Shown: piece by piece, positions 48,301-60,456 of the stretch
Position numbering within the stretch: the stretch's first letter is position 1
Layout of the letters: every line of letters begins with the position of its first letter
Source of the DNA: Manihot esculenta
Taxonomy: Eukaryota; Streptophyta; Magnoliopsida; Malpighiales; Euphorbiaceae
Length of the DNA stretch: 64,000 bases
Assembly: GCF_001659605.2 (NCBI RefSeq)
Contig: NC_035176.2
Coordinates: 28,700,716-28,764,715 of the forward strand
Direction of reading: 5' to 3'
Notes under the pieces: model-generated
Told to the model about the DNA's origin: nothing
Database searches by the model: none
Seen by the model: only the letters and a program-made list of their open reading frames with translations
Made by a program: the position numbers and the translations under genes

Positions 48301-49596
48301 ATAATAATTAATTATAATAAAAGAACAATAATCTATTTAAAGCATTATCTATAGGAAAAGAAAAAACAAATTGGAGAAAAAAATTTTATAATATTTTCTT
48401 TATAATGGGATTGCATTATATTAAATATGACGTTAATGTATAAATTAAAATTTTTTTGGAAAAAAAAACTCATTTCAAAGCTATTTTAGAATATCATGGT
48501 AATGTAGATTTAACAACTAAATAGTTAGATAAAATATAATTAAAATACGAGTGAAAGATAAACAATAAAAAATAATTGAATTATTATACAAATAATTAAG
48601 TGAATTTCAAATTAAAATAAATTAAATAAACTTTAAAAATTAATTGATATAACTAAATTAATAAAAATTTAAAGGGGCTCTATTATTATTTCTTGTTAAT
48701 TAAAAAAATAAATTAAATTAAAAAGAAGACAAAAAGTCAAAATTATTTTATTAAAAATAAAAATATATTAAAAAGATAATAATAATAATAATAAATAAAT
48801 AAAATTTAAATTTAATAATTAAATAGCTAAATATTTAAATAATTAAAATGACACAAAAAAATAAAAATATAATAAAAAAAAGAGATATAAGCTCAGGTTG
48901 CTTTGGAAGCATATAATTTCTTTTTATTTATAAGAGATATGATCTATTTGTATATTATCTTTATCTAAGTAGTTATAGAGAAATTATCTATTTTACTAAT
49001 TCTTCTTTTGAAATTTAATTATCTTGTATTTATATAAATATATATATTTAGATTTTCTTAATAAATTCTAAAGTTAATTTAAATAATCATTTTATCATCT
49101 AATTTCAAAATACCCTCATTTTAAAATTTTTAATTTTATTATATTTTAATATTTATTTTGAGATTTATTTAAGTAAATGTAAAAATAATTTGAATAATAA
49201 AAGTAAGAAACAATTTTCAAGATTTAAAACTTTCAACTTGTATTTAGGATTTTTAAAATTAAGGTTTTTGGTCAACTCACCAAATTGATCAAATACCTTT
49301 AAAAGAAGGTTATTTTCTTATACAACAGTAAAAAATTATTAAAGTTAAAAAATTATAAAAACCTTTATCTTACGAAAGGTAAAAAATTAAATTCTTGATG
49401 ATTTACTCGATTAAATTTAAAATTAAATTAAATTAAAAAAATAAAAAATTATATTTTATTTAAAATATAAAATTAAATTATTAATATAATTATATTGAAT
49501 CAAATAAGTTCGATTCAATTTACATATTTCCTTTAATATAAAACTATACTGCTAAATTAACTGCTAACGGAGAGTAAAACCAAACCTGCATTGAGT
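48301..49596. other. AT-rich spacer
   Basis: No gene is visible. Simple AAT/TAA repeats occur near 48775-48800. The last hundred bases or so before 49597 probably hold the 3' UTR of the minus-strand LBD gene. Confidence 0.6.
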
Positions 49597-50238
49597 TTAA
49601 TTCTTTAAGAGTCCAACTGTGTTATCTCTCTCATGGAACTCACCAAGAAATGGTTTAACATCTTGGCTTGCATCCACTGCAACAGCCTCATTACCAGATG
49701 ATGATGGTTGGCTACCATGTCCACTCAAACCAGATAATGATAACTTCTCCATGTCAATATTGGCAACAGCATCATCAATCTGGTAACTCCTCTTCTGAAC
49801 AATACTTGGTGTTGGATATCCACTAGACTCAAGTGTGGTAGCGTCATATATATCAATTGGGGAGACCTGCAAATCATCATTCAAAGGGAGTCGCTGATGG
49901 AATTCAATCTGCTGGCGAACAAGACTAAGCTGGAGCTGATAAAATTCAATTTGATTTTTCAATTGAGAGATAATTCGGGAACATCCGCCAACAGGGTCTC
50001 TAGCACGAGCATTAGCTTGATAGATCATAGACTTAATGGCATTCTTCTTCTCCTCGGAAGTGCGTAGCTTGTTGAGAGTTTTCAAGATTTTGCTTACACC
50101 AAACAGTTTGTGGGCATTGAGAAAATCAGAGGAATGATTGGAAGGAAAATAGGGGGCGAGAGGACAATCAGCTGCACATTTTTTGCGGAGGTATTTACAT
50201 GCAGCGCAAGCTTGAGATCCTGTAGAAGCAGTGATCAT
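49597..50238 (-). CDS. LBD: LOB-domain (LBD/ASL) transcription factor
   Basis: A 213-residue single-exon frame. The LOB zinc-binding block is clear: C11-x2-C14-x6-C21-x3-C25 (CAACKYLRKKC and DC). A variant GAS block follows (NAHKLFGVSKILK, 41-53), then DPVGGC (81-86) and a leucine-rich coiled-coil segment (about 90-112) used for dimer formation. The C-terminal half is Ser-rich and variable, as is normal. These plant-specific nuclear DNA-binding proteins control lateral-organ boundaries and other development; which member this is cannot be said. The GAS block departs from the usual FGASN. The start is the only in-frame ATG before the block. A GTAACT-type donor upstream (near 50308) gave no in-frame alternative exon. 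Confidence 0.93.
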   Translation of the reverse strand: MITASTGSQACAACKYLRKKCAADCPLAPYFPSNHSSDFLNAHKLFGVSKILKTLNKLRTSEEKKNAIKSMIYQANARARDPVGGCSRIISQLKNQIEFYQLQLSLVRQQIEFHQRLPLNDDLQVSPIDIYDATTLESSGYPTPSIVQKRSYQIDDAVANIDMEKLSLSGLSGHGSQPSSSGNEAVAVDASQDVKPFLGEFHERDNTVGLLKN

Positions 50239-52345
50239 GATACAGTGTATGGAGAGAAACCAGCAAATCCAGAGACATGGGAAGAGAAAAAACAGCAGCA
50301 GAGTTACCTGATTATGGTGAATAATTGCATGCTTAGATTACAATTGAGCAATCTGATCTGCTTCTGTTTTTAAAATTAAAAAAAAAATTATGAAATACAT
50401 GATAATTAAGTCTAAAAATCAATCCATTAAAAAAAAAAAAACCAACCCCAAGCACTTAAATTCTCTAATCTTTTATTTTTTAAAAGAAAAAATATTCTGA
50501 AATATAAAAAAATTTGCATGTAATTTAATTTAATCAAATCAATAAACACATTTAAATTTAAATAATCGTTCGAATTTAAAAAAATTTAAACAAACCAAAT
50601 TTAAAACTGTCCAACTCAACTAAATTCGTTTACTTCTCTTTTTGCAAATCTTTTAACTCTCTCCCATAATCATTTTTTTAATTTTTTTATCATTATTTTA
50701 TTAAAATTTTAATTTATTTTATAAACATAAATATTAAAATTTTAGTAAAATATACCTGTATATTGTTAATGTTATATTTGAAATTTTTTAATAATTATTT
50801 TTAATAAATAGATTTATATTTTATATTGATAAAAATAAAATAAAAAAATAAAATAAAAATCTCTGCGGAAGAAAACTTTTCACCCAGGAGAAGTCTCTGC
50901 CCTGACCTTGTCTCCATGGGTGAGTATGGGGGCCAATACCTGTCTTCGTCCCATCCCACTGTAATTCATACTCAAAAACCAAAGAATCATTTAATTAGAC
51001 GGATTGTACGGTAAATCTCCATTTAAAATAAAAATAAATAATTTATTTTTTTATTTAAAATAAAATAATTTAATTTTTATCTTAAAGAAATTATTTTAAA
51101 ATAAATAAAAATCATATTGTATGGTAAATTGTTGAGTGGAAAATTCTTTTAGCAAGGGGACTAATTTTAAATTTTTCCAAATTCATCTCATCTGTATAAT
51201 ATGAAGAAACTGGTGTCAGAAGGCGAACTGGAGCGTGGAAGTTTCCTTTTATATATTTTGAGGATGAGTAGCTTTCCTTCAAAAACTGTCAACAAAAGCC
51301 CACAACTCACCTTCACAAATGGGCTCCGCTGTGCAATTACAATTTACACAACTTTGACAAGGACATTACGCTTTATTCCAAAATAATCCATCAATAAAAC
51401 CATGGAATGATTCCAACAGACATCTCATAGCCTTTCAAACACAGCTGTGTCCAATGGAAACTAGTGGCAGTTGGTCCCAACTCAATCCTTCCAAGTGGAA
51501 ACTACCCATCACATAAATTTTGTCTTTGGGTTGGGTAACTTATCATCTATAGAACAAAACAAGTGATTCTAACATGCCATCCTTCCATATGTCTGAAAAG
51601 TCCCACTTCTAAAGACTACATCAATTTTCAAGAGTAATAGATCAACTAATTATTAGGTTAACTTATTTGTAATAATCAGAACAAGCCCAAGTAAGTCCAA
51701 TCTCACTTCATGGGCTGGTGTCTTTCAAGTCATTCATCCACTTCTGATGCTGAATTTGAGTGAAAAAGTTGACTGAAAATATGCTTTTCAAGAGTCTAAA
51801 GCATTAGCTGCTGAAGGGATATGCAGGCTAGTAACCTAAATACATCAATTATATGTTGATTGAAAGGAAAAATTCAATTGCATATGAAATCAGGAATTGA
51901 GAAGCTAAGGAAATTTCAAAAGATCTTCAAAGTTGAAATTAACTCTGGCAATGGACCAATTACTTTACATTTGATTTGTGATAAAAATCAAATGCAAAAC
52001 AAATTTACAAAAGAAATCCAAAGGATACTCGAAAGCAAGAAGTACAATACTACTACACATTTCGCTAAATCCCTTTTGCTGCATTGTTGAGCAGAAACAA
52101 GAGAAGAAAGAACTACGGCAGCCAGCCTGTGGGCAATCGGCAGAAATGATCTTTACAATACTCCGAAAACTACATTAACCAACTTATGAATATAAAGCTC
52201 ATATAAGAGACAATTGAAGCGTCCAAGAAGTGACAGATAATTACTCTCCCACTGATATTAAAAATGCCTGAAACACAGCAGGATGTTGAATAGGCACAAA
52301 CAATTGAGGCCCTGCAACCTCGGAAAGCTTCAGAGGATCCCCATC
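50239..52345. other. Spacer between the LBD and desaturase genes
   Basis: It includes the LBD upstream region (50239-50400), AT-rich sequence to 51180, and a more balanced stretch (51190-52345) whose right end should hold the desaturase 3' UTR. Small frames at 51201-51386 and 51860-52178 have no recognisable homology. Confidence 0.5.
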
Positions 52346-53689
52346 TCATCCATGAGTATTAACAGCTTCCCAAACTAAATTCTTTGGAACCGGATTTGCA
52401 AAATCTCTAGCCTGCAAGGCTGCAGCTCTAAGAGTCCTAATTGTCATTACATTAGCATTCCAAAACGATGCACTATGGTAAGGCAAATTATGCTTCTTGC
52501 ATAGCTCCCTAACAAAAGGTGAGACTTTTCTAAGATGGCAGCGAGGCAATCGAGGAAACAGGTGGTGCTCAATCTGGAACTGCAATCCACCATGAAACCA
52601 ATCCATCCAGGAAGAGCAATTTATATTGAGTGTGCCCTTTGTTTGCTTCTCAAACCAATCATTTCCGTTAGGAGAACCAACATAAACATTGGATGAGAAA
52701 TGATTCAGACAGAACTGAACATGTTGAATGCCAGTAACAGTGAAACTGGCAAGAACAAACATCACTCTCTCTCCCCAATTGGGTAAGCAAGAAAGGAGTA
52801 AAGGATACCAAATCCAAAACACAAGTACTCCCACAATCTCTTGAACCCTATTGGGTACCTTTCTCTTAGATAACAAGAGCAAGATAGACTGTGCAAACAA
52901 ATTAATCCTGGCAACACACATAACAGGATAAAAAGTCCAATGCTGATAACTGACCAAGAACCTAGTAACAGAATCGAAATTCATCTTCCTTTCATAAAAA
53001 TAAGAGGTCAGTGAACTGAAAAATTTCGAAGATACCGCGAAGAAAGGCATGTGCTGCAGATCTGGATCGAAATCAAGACTATTACAAGCAATGTGATGGG
53101 CATTGTGGTTCCTCTTCCACCAGCCAATACTAATTCCTGCAACGCAATTGCCAGTGATAATCTGCACTGCGCGATTGAATCCACGGCTTGTCATGATCTG
53201 ATAATGCCCAGAATCATGTCCAAGCCACCCGCTCTGTATCCACAAACACCCGGTGAAAGCAGCACAGAGCAGATGTACCCATGTGCTATTCGAGCAAAAA
53301 ATCCCATAAAAAATCAAAACTAGCAACATTGCCATGAAGCATAGAGAAATAAATGTAATATGCCCTTTCTTTTCAAAAAGACCCATTTTTGAGAACTCAG
53401 CAACCAATTTTCTATAGTCTTTTGAAACCTCAGAGACAGAGTAGTCTTCAAGATAATACCCAGTAAAGAACTTGTCGAGATATTTCCAAACGGTACCAGG
53501 ATGGTAAGCAACGAAGGCGTCTGTAGCATCTTGGCCAGCAAGTTGAAGCAACGGAAGGTCACCTCCAGGGTGAACCTTGGACCAATCGGTGACATTATAG
53601 ACCTTCCCCTGTATCGAGATCCATAGATCCTCAGGCCTATTATGCTTCTGAAGCTCTGCTTGTGAAACGTACTTCTTTGGCTCCGCCAT
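52346..53689 (-). CDS. SLD: Delta-8 sphingolipid (long-chain base) desaturase, cytochrome b5 fusion
   Basis: 447 residues in one exon, the usual length and gene structure for plant SLD enzymes. The N-terminal cytochrome b5 domain (about 5-80) has heme ligands H40 in HPGG and H63. The membrane-bound desaturase follows with three histidine boxes: HDSGH (158-162), HNAHH (195-199) and QIEHH (372-376), the Gln-type third box typical of b5-fused front-end desaturases. Hydrophobic segments lie around 111-131 and between boxes two and three. The enzyme adds a delta-8 double bond to the long-chain base of ceramides and glucosylceramides in the endoplasmic reticulum, with electrons from its own b5 domain. 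All key residues are present. The related delta-6 fatty-acid desaturases share this layout, but plant proteins of this type are usually the sphingolipid enzyme. Confidence 0.95.
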   Translation of the reverse strand: MAEPKKYVSQAELQKHNRPEDLWISIQGKVYNVTDWSKVHPGGDLPLLQLAGQDATDAFVAYHPGTVWKYLDKFFTGYYLEDYSVSEVSKDYRKLVAEFSKMGLFEKKGHITFISLCFMAMLLVLIFYGIFCSNSTWVHLLCAAFTGCLWIQSGWLGHDSGHYQIMTSRGFNRAVQIITGNCVAGISIGWWKRNHNAHHIACNSLDFDPDLQHMPFFAVSSKFFSSLTSYFYERKMNFDSVTRFLVSYQHWTFYPVMCVARINLFAQSILLLLSKRKVPNRVQEIVGVLVFWIWYPLLLSCLPNWGERVMFVLASFTVTGIQHVQFCLNHFSSNVYVGSPNGNDWFEKQTKGTLNINCSSWMDWFHGGLQFQIEHHLFPRLPRCHLRKVSPFVRELCKKHNLPYHSASFWNANVMTIRTLRAAALQARDFANPVPKNLVWEAVNTHG

Positions 53690-56600
53690 GGCAGAACGAA
53701 TAAACTAAAAAGATAGGAAATGTATATATATAAAGGAGATAGCTTCCCCTCTGTTCCTTTCACAAGTCAGAAAGGATTGGAGATTTTATGAGGAAGAGTG
53801 GGTAATTGGCTACAGCATGAGAAAGATTATAAATCTGTGTCTGTGTACAGTTTCTTGTTGTGAGGAAGAAGAAGCTCCACATGATTTGTTTAAACAGCAA
53901 AGCCAACCAATCAAACAAGAGAAAGTGATGTAACAGATAGAGGGATTTTAAGACGATGGTGAAGATATAATAGGCAATTTCCTTCTCCTTCCCAAAAAAA
54001 ATAAAATAAAATAAATAATAATAGCAGGTGTAAATTACCTTCATTGCTGATTAAGCTTATAATGATTTGTTTCCTTTTTTTTATTAAATTGATTCTTTCT
54101 AAGAATTTAAAATTAATTTGAATTTTTTTAAAATAAAACATTATCTTCTAATATATAAATCTTTTTTAAAAGTTTTCTTTTCAGTGTTTTATAGATTTTT
54201 TTAAGTTGCAGTTTAGGTTTATTTTATATTTATTAAAATTAAATAATATATTTATTTATTTATTAATCTCTCCTGCTCCAATACTATATATATATTTTTT
54301 ATTTTCTTAAAAGAATATATATATTTTTTATTTATTTCCTTGAAGGCTAAGTCTTATGTCAGATATAATAGGGTGTGCGTTTCAGCCATTCGAATTTATG
54401 AAATTTAGTTATCTTCAAGGCTAAGTTTTATGTAACATATAATAGGGTGTGCATTTCACGATAACTAAATTTTGTAAATTTTTATTTTGAATAATTATTA
54501 TTTGATATTAATTATAAAATAAAATTTTAATTTAATTAATTAATTTAAATATTTTTATTTAAATCATTTATAAAATTTATATAAATTTAAAGTTCATAAC
54601 CTTTTTGTACTTATAAAATTTGATGTTAATCTCTGTGAGATGATGATAAATTTTGATTTTTAGAAGGATTTAATATAAATAATTTTTTAATGAGAAAAAA
54701 ATGAATTCAATATAATTAAAATATTTAATTAATATATACATGGATCATATAATTTATAAAATCAATAATATATATATTTTATTAATAGTGATATAAAATG
54801 TCACACCCATTCTCTAATTTATAGAGATAGACATGACCAGAAAAACTGACAGAACTTCTCCTGAAATTTATACATATAAACACAGAAAAACTGACAGAAC
54901 TTCTCCTGAAATTTATACATATAAACACATATAACCTGCTATAATTTCAAATTATAAAGTATATAGGTGAGGATTGATAGCTGGACTAGTCAATCCATAA
55001 TATATTTACAATAAACAAAATATATTATCATTAATTTAAATATTAGAATCAAGATGATGGTTTAAAAGGTAATTTAATAAATATTTAAATTTTCTTATAA
55101 GATTATAGTTAAGATTTAAAAAATATTTCAGAGACTAAATAAAGGACTTATTCCTTGATAGAAAAATAATTTTTATAGCAATAGTGATAAATAAAAATCT
55201 AAAATAATGTAATAATTTTTCATAAATATAAAAAATTATCTGAACAAATAAATTCAAATAAAGTAATAATTTTAAAACTGTTAAATAATCAAAATGTTAA
55301 AGATTATATTAATGGTAATGACAATAATTAAAATTTTAAAAATAAAAATATTGTTAGATCTTCCTATATGAGGCAAGTAGTTCAAATCACATATTAATGG
55401 ATGATCATGAAAAATTTATCTTTTTGAAAAAAAAATATAAATAAAGTTGAAAAAAAAGGTAGTTGCATGAATATATTTAAGAAATTTTATTTTTTCTATT
55501 TATTTGTTAATTTGTCATAAATAAAGTTAGATTATATTTTTTTAGACCATCTTTTTTTTGTTAGTTCTATTGTGTGTAAAGTGATTTTTTTATTTTTTTA
55601 ATTTAATTAGTTATTGAAAATTAATTATATTATATATGATAATTTTATATAAAATTATATAAAAAAATAAATGTACAATAAAGTAAAAAAAATCTGCAAA
55701 AACACATTTAATGAAAAATTAATCACTAAGATGTATTTAAGAATTGATTTTTAATGTGGTTGAAACGAATTTATACTGTTATTGCTCAATTTATAAGAAA
55801 AATAAAATAATTAATATTTATTCCATGTTAAAATTAGAGGACAAAAAAAAAGAGTGAGTGTAATAAATTTTATAAATTATTTTAAATTTAATATTAGTTG
55901 TGTAAAAATGTGTAATTTGATATTTGTATTTTACCGGGTTTTATATTGTAAAAATATGAAATTAATTATTAAATTTCTTAAAAATTCGACTAATATCATC
56001 TAATAAATAAGAGATTTTGCGATTATAAAGGTAATGAAATCTGTTGAATTGGGTTCTCTAAAAATAAATTTTCATGAAATCTCATCTTATTGTTGACAGG
56101 GCAATGTTAATAAAAAAAATGAAATTTAGAGCATCCGATCTTATTTTTCATGGAAGAATATTATTTAATTAATTTTTTTATGATGTGACCATATTTTCCA
56201 GCTCATAGCTAAATTTACCAAGTAAACTATGGATTCTTTTTATTTTCTTTTTAATATTTATATTTAAGAACGTCATCAAATTAATGTAGATATGCAAAAA
56301 TTAAATCTTATTTTCAAGTAATTTTAATGTTTCTTTTTTCATACTAATAATGCTTTAAAAAAATGATTATTTTTCAATTTTCAACAAAATTATTTTAATT
56401 AATAAATTTTTTTCATCATTATCAATTAAATTAAAATTTGCCAATATAATTTATAGTATAAATAAATAAATAAATTTTGTTGCGTGACTATAAATATTTT
56501 ATAATAAAATTACAATTATTGTTAAAAATTAATTATTAGTAATAATAAATATTAGTGAAAAATAATTTTTTATTGATATTTACAATTTCTTTATTGTTAT

Positions 56601-59039
56601 ATTTTTTTTATATATTACTAATTAAAATTATTTATATTAATTTTTATAGAAATAAAATTAATATCATTGTACAATTTTTGCAGCTAATTTTAATATTTAT
56701 GAATTCTCAATCTCAAGCTTTATAATTTTGAATGGCAGTTTTCAATATAAATAGAATGTTTGGTCTTAGAATCAACTACCAAGTTGGAAGATAAGCAGCT
56801 GTATGGTAGTTGGATGCACATTATTGCAAAAGCATCTCTGTCTGTTTTTTTTTTAATTAAAAAAAATATATATAAAATTACAAAACGGTTCGGAGTGAAT
56901 ATTCATTGGGTTTAATTTTAAATCGAACTGAACTAAATAAATCAAAAATTAAATTTTTAATATTTATAAAAATTGAATTGAATCGATTTTAATCATAAAT
57001 TAAATTGAATCGAACCAATTTAATTTGATTCAATTTAGTTCGATTTGATCGATTTAAATTTTTAATAAATTTTTTATTTTTTATACTTTACCTTTAGTAT
57101 TTTAAAATTTAATTGTGATATTTTAACTTTAATATGATCTAATCTCTTAATATTATTGAAAATAATATATTATTATTATCGGTTCGATTTAATTTTTTCA
57201 ATTTTTTTATCAAAATCGAACCGAATTCAAATATTCAAAATTTTTAAAATAAAAAATCAAATCGAACTAAAATAAATAAAAAATCTAACTAAAATTTTAA
57301 ATTAATTCAATTTGATCAGTTCTTTTAATTTGAACAAAATACCGTTCAGTATTAACTTTAAAAAAATAAATCAAAAATAAAAATTATTTATTTTTATGGT
57401 ATAATTAACTTTTATTAAAAATTAAATTTGAGAAGTCTTAACTCTAAAAATGTTTTCAATTATTAAAATAAAAAATGCAAATTGTTGATGATTGTTATAG
57501 AATATACCCTTTTCAAGTGGATATGCTTGGGTAGCTTAATTTAGCATGTAAAGAGCAAAATATTTGGTAATGATATTATTGTTATTTGTCCTTGTATACA
57601 AAACTTATGAAATAAGAAATCTCTTTGCTAAGAAATGATTTTGAAAAGAACATAAAGGGTAAGAGAAAGATCCTCTCACTTTTCTTGCCATACCCATGTT
57701 AATGCTGTTCCACAAATTCAACCATGTTTGCAAGGAAATATTTTATTCACGAAAAGACAAAATAATTTTTTATAATTTTTTTTAAATTAAATTTTTTTTT
57801 TCCCACCTACACATTTAAAACTCTGAAAACTTTTTGCTTTTTTTCTTTGAAGTTGATATTATTTTTAATTAGAAGTATTTTTTATTTTAAAATGTGAATT
57901 GAAAATTAGAGTATAAAATCTTTTAAATTTATTTAGATACACTTATTATCAGATTAAATTTTTGAATATTTTTAATTAAAGGATATAATTATTATTTTTA
58001 TTGCTTTTATATATTTTTATCTTATTTAAATCTCCTTGATATTTTATTTATGGACCATTATTATTCACATATAAATCATAAAAATGTAGAATATAAATTT
58101 ATTTTAATTTTAAACCCATAAAATATAAAAAATTTTAGATTTTTATTATTGGTATAAATTAATAATTTTTAAATTAAATGGTTTTATTACAAAACAGTTA
58201 TTAAAAGTGAAGGCTATCTAAATAGTTGCCTTAAAAATAGAAAGGGGAGTAGAATTTTATATTTTAATTTATAATAAAAGAAATTTATATTAACATACCG
58301 TTAATAAAATAAGTTTTTTTCTCTAATACCATTAAATATTATTAAAAATTATATTTTAATTTTTATATTTTTAAATTTAATTTTTTAAATTTTGTTTGAT
58401 TAATAATCTCTTAATTTAAATTTTTTATTTTTTAATTAGAATTTATCCTTAATATTTTTATTAATTGATCTTTAAATAGTGTTATAATTAATAAATCCTA
58501 TAGTTACAAATTAATTCCTCTATTTATTTAATTTTAATATTTTATATATAAAAACTAATAAAATAAAAACTAATTTAAAAATCAGATATCTCCCTTTATT
58601 CTAATTAAATAAAAAAAATAAATCATTGAGAAGGTGGAAAGGTACAGATAGGGGTCACGTGCCGTATCGGCGACCGGAAAATGTTTTGAAGGGGATGAAG
58701 GTGCCGCAGCGGCGCAGCCGGTGCTCTACCAAAGGAAGCTCCTAACTCCGCCACTGGAAGGAGATATACCTAATTTATGAGATTATATCCTTTCACTTCC
58801 AAAGTTGGTTCTTCTTTATTGGCCTTTTGACTGGTTTTCTAGTATGCTTCCTTGCTGTAATATATGAAATTTGGACAGTAGCTTAATCAGTGGTTGGACA
58901 AGTTGGTTATTCATTTTTCTGACCAATTGCTTAATCAATTAAGGTTGTCTAATTACTTTGATGCGACTAAAAATTAACTATAAGTTAATAAATATTATAT
59001 TAACTTATAACAATAACTGCAATCAAAGGTAATTAATAA
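53690..59039. other. Long AT-rich intergenic region
   Basis: 53690-54050 is the desaturase upstream region. Beyond it I see no gene. It holds an imperfect duplication near 54350-54460 (GGCTAAGT..TATGT, TATAATAGGGTGTGC), an exact 45-bp tandem repeat (54839-54928) and a stretch near 56880-57350 where short motifs such as TCGAACTGAA and AATCGAACCGAA recur in both orientations. A small GC-rich island lies at 58628-58765. Confidence 0.5.
54839..54928. repeat. 45-bp tandem duplication
   Basis: Two copies, 54839-54883 and 54884-54928, appear identical (AGAAAAACTGACAGAACTTC...). The lack of differences suggests a recent event. Confidence 0.9.
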
Positions 59040-60456
59040 TTCAATGATAATACTCATTTGATTGTTTGCTGAAAAAACAAAATAATCATGGAATGTTTGT
59101 TGCCTCTTTTGCTAAGCTTTCCTCTTGTTGCTGCAATCTCTAACTTTTCATACTCTTTTCTCCTTGCTTTTTGTTTTCTATCTCTTTTTTTTAAATTGGG
59201 TATTAGGAGTTGGGATATAATCTTAGGAAGCTTTTGGCCATAATTCATGACCATTGATAAGGTGAATAACATGACTGTAAACCCTAATGTAAGTTCTTAT
59301 AGTATAACATTCATTGACATTTTCTGTGTTATGAGTTAGGGAACATATTTGCAATGACCAAGACAAGTCTCTAGTTTAATGAAATAAAAAAAAACATTTG
59401 TTATAATGATGTTAAATTTACATAAAATTAAATAAAACAGAATTTAAAATAACTTATCTTTGCTCATATGACATGAAGGACTGTTGTACATTTAAAGATC
59501 TTCCTTCAATTGCTCAAAATCTACTGTCAGTTGTCTTTGTTTTCTATCAATACCACAACATAAGCAATGGGAAATATACAATTATTTGGATAATGGCCAC
59601 TGCTGAAAGAAGTTGTCTCTCATAAATGCCTGTCAACCAACAGCAATTCAAACATACAAAAGGCCTACAACCATCCTTAAAAGCTTCCTTCAAAGCACTT
59701 AAGCATATATACATCCCTTGGAATTTACTATTGCCTTCTTTAAAAATAACAGAGCTACCAGGATTGATTCTCAACAGTTCCAATTTATAATCATGCAACA
59801 TCCTATATTGGTCAGACTCATCACCATTTAAAGCCTTTAATGCCAACTCCCTTTTCCTCCAAGCTTTGAAAAAACTAATGGTGCATCCAAAATCTGACTT
59901 CACTCTTGCAATTACCCCATTTATGCTCCAATTTGGATTAGCTCTAAATGTCTTTATGTAATGAGAAGTCAACCACTTGGCTGTTAAATACCAATTTGAA
60001 AAAACTTTTCCTCAATTATGCTCAAAATGAATTGTTTTCATTTGAGTAGATAAATTTTAAATATTGGATCAGCCATGTCTCTATTAAAATCAAATTCAAG
60101 AAATCTCAAATTTCCTTCACCATCACAATCACTTGCCTCCACCTCATTGAAATATCTAAGCCACCTGACCTATCCTCTGTTGGCTACCCTAAAGGCCTAC
60201 CACCTTGATTTGGCCACTCATTTTGACCATCACTCTGATTCACCCTTTCATCTCTTTCATTAACATCATGTATCTCATTGAATACATCTTGAACATCAAG
60301 ATCACCATCCTCCATATCATAATCTTTGTCTACTACATCTTCTTCATCAACCCCTTCTGTGTGTACACTGGGAAATGTTTCATGTGAATTTTCATGCATC
60401 CTATTTTCCTCAACAACTCTTGTTTGATCATTAAAAGTTTGACTATTTCTCTTCAA
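59040..60456 (-). pseudogene. MULE (Mutator-like) transposase remnant with its catalytic core deleted
   Basis: Minus-strand pieces are in transposase order. 60456-60184 is an acidic N-terminal region (VDEEDVVDKDYDMEDGD). 59972-59547 has the MULE signature region: SHYIKTFRANPNWSI, VKSDFGCTISFFKAWR, INPGSS, then GCRPFVCLNCCWLTG and QLLSAV. Then 59272-59054 has the C-terminal tail before the zinc finger (RKQKARRKEYEKL, GKLSKRG). Only about 275 bp separate these last two pieces, so most of the DDE core and the SWIM region are gone. The first catalytic Asp (usually LDGC) reads LNCC. No terminal inverted repeats were identified. Confidence 0.75.

Noticed and set aside
53723..53734. TATATATATAAA upstream of the desaturase as its TATA box
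   Set aside because: It is only about 34 bases before the start codon, which would leave almost no leader. In this AT-rich DNA the match is weak evidence.
53320..53763. 147-codon minus-strand frame overlapping the desaturase start
   Set aside because: It is an alternative frame of the desaturase coding sequence with no homology of its own.
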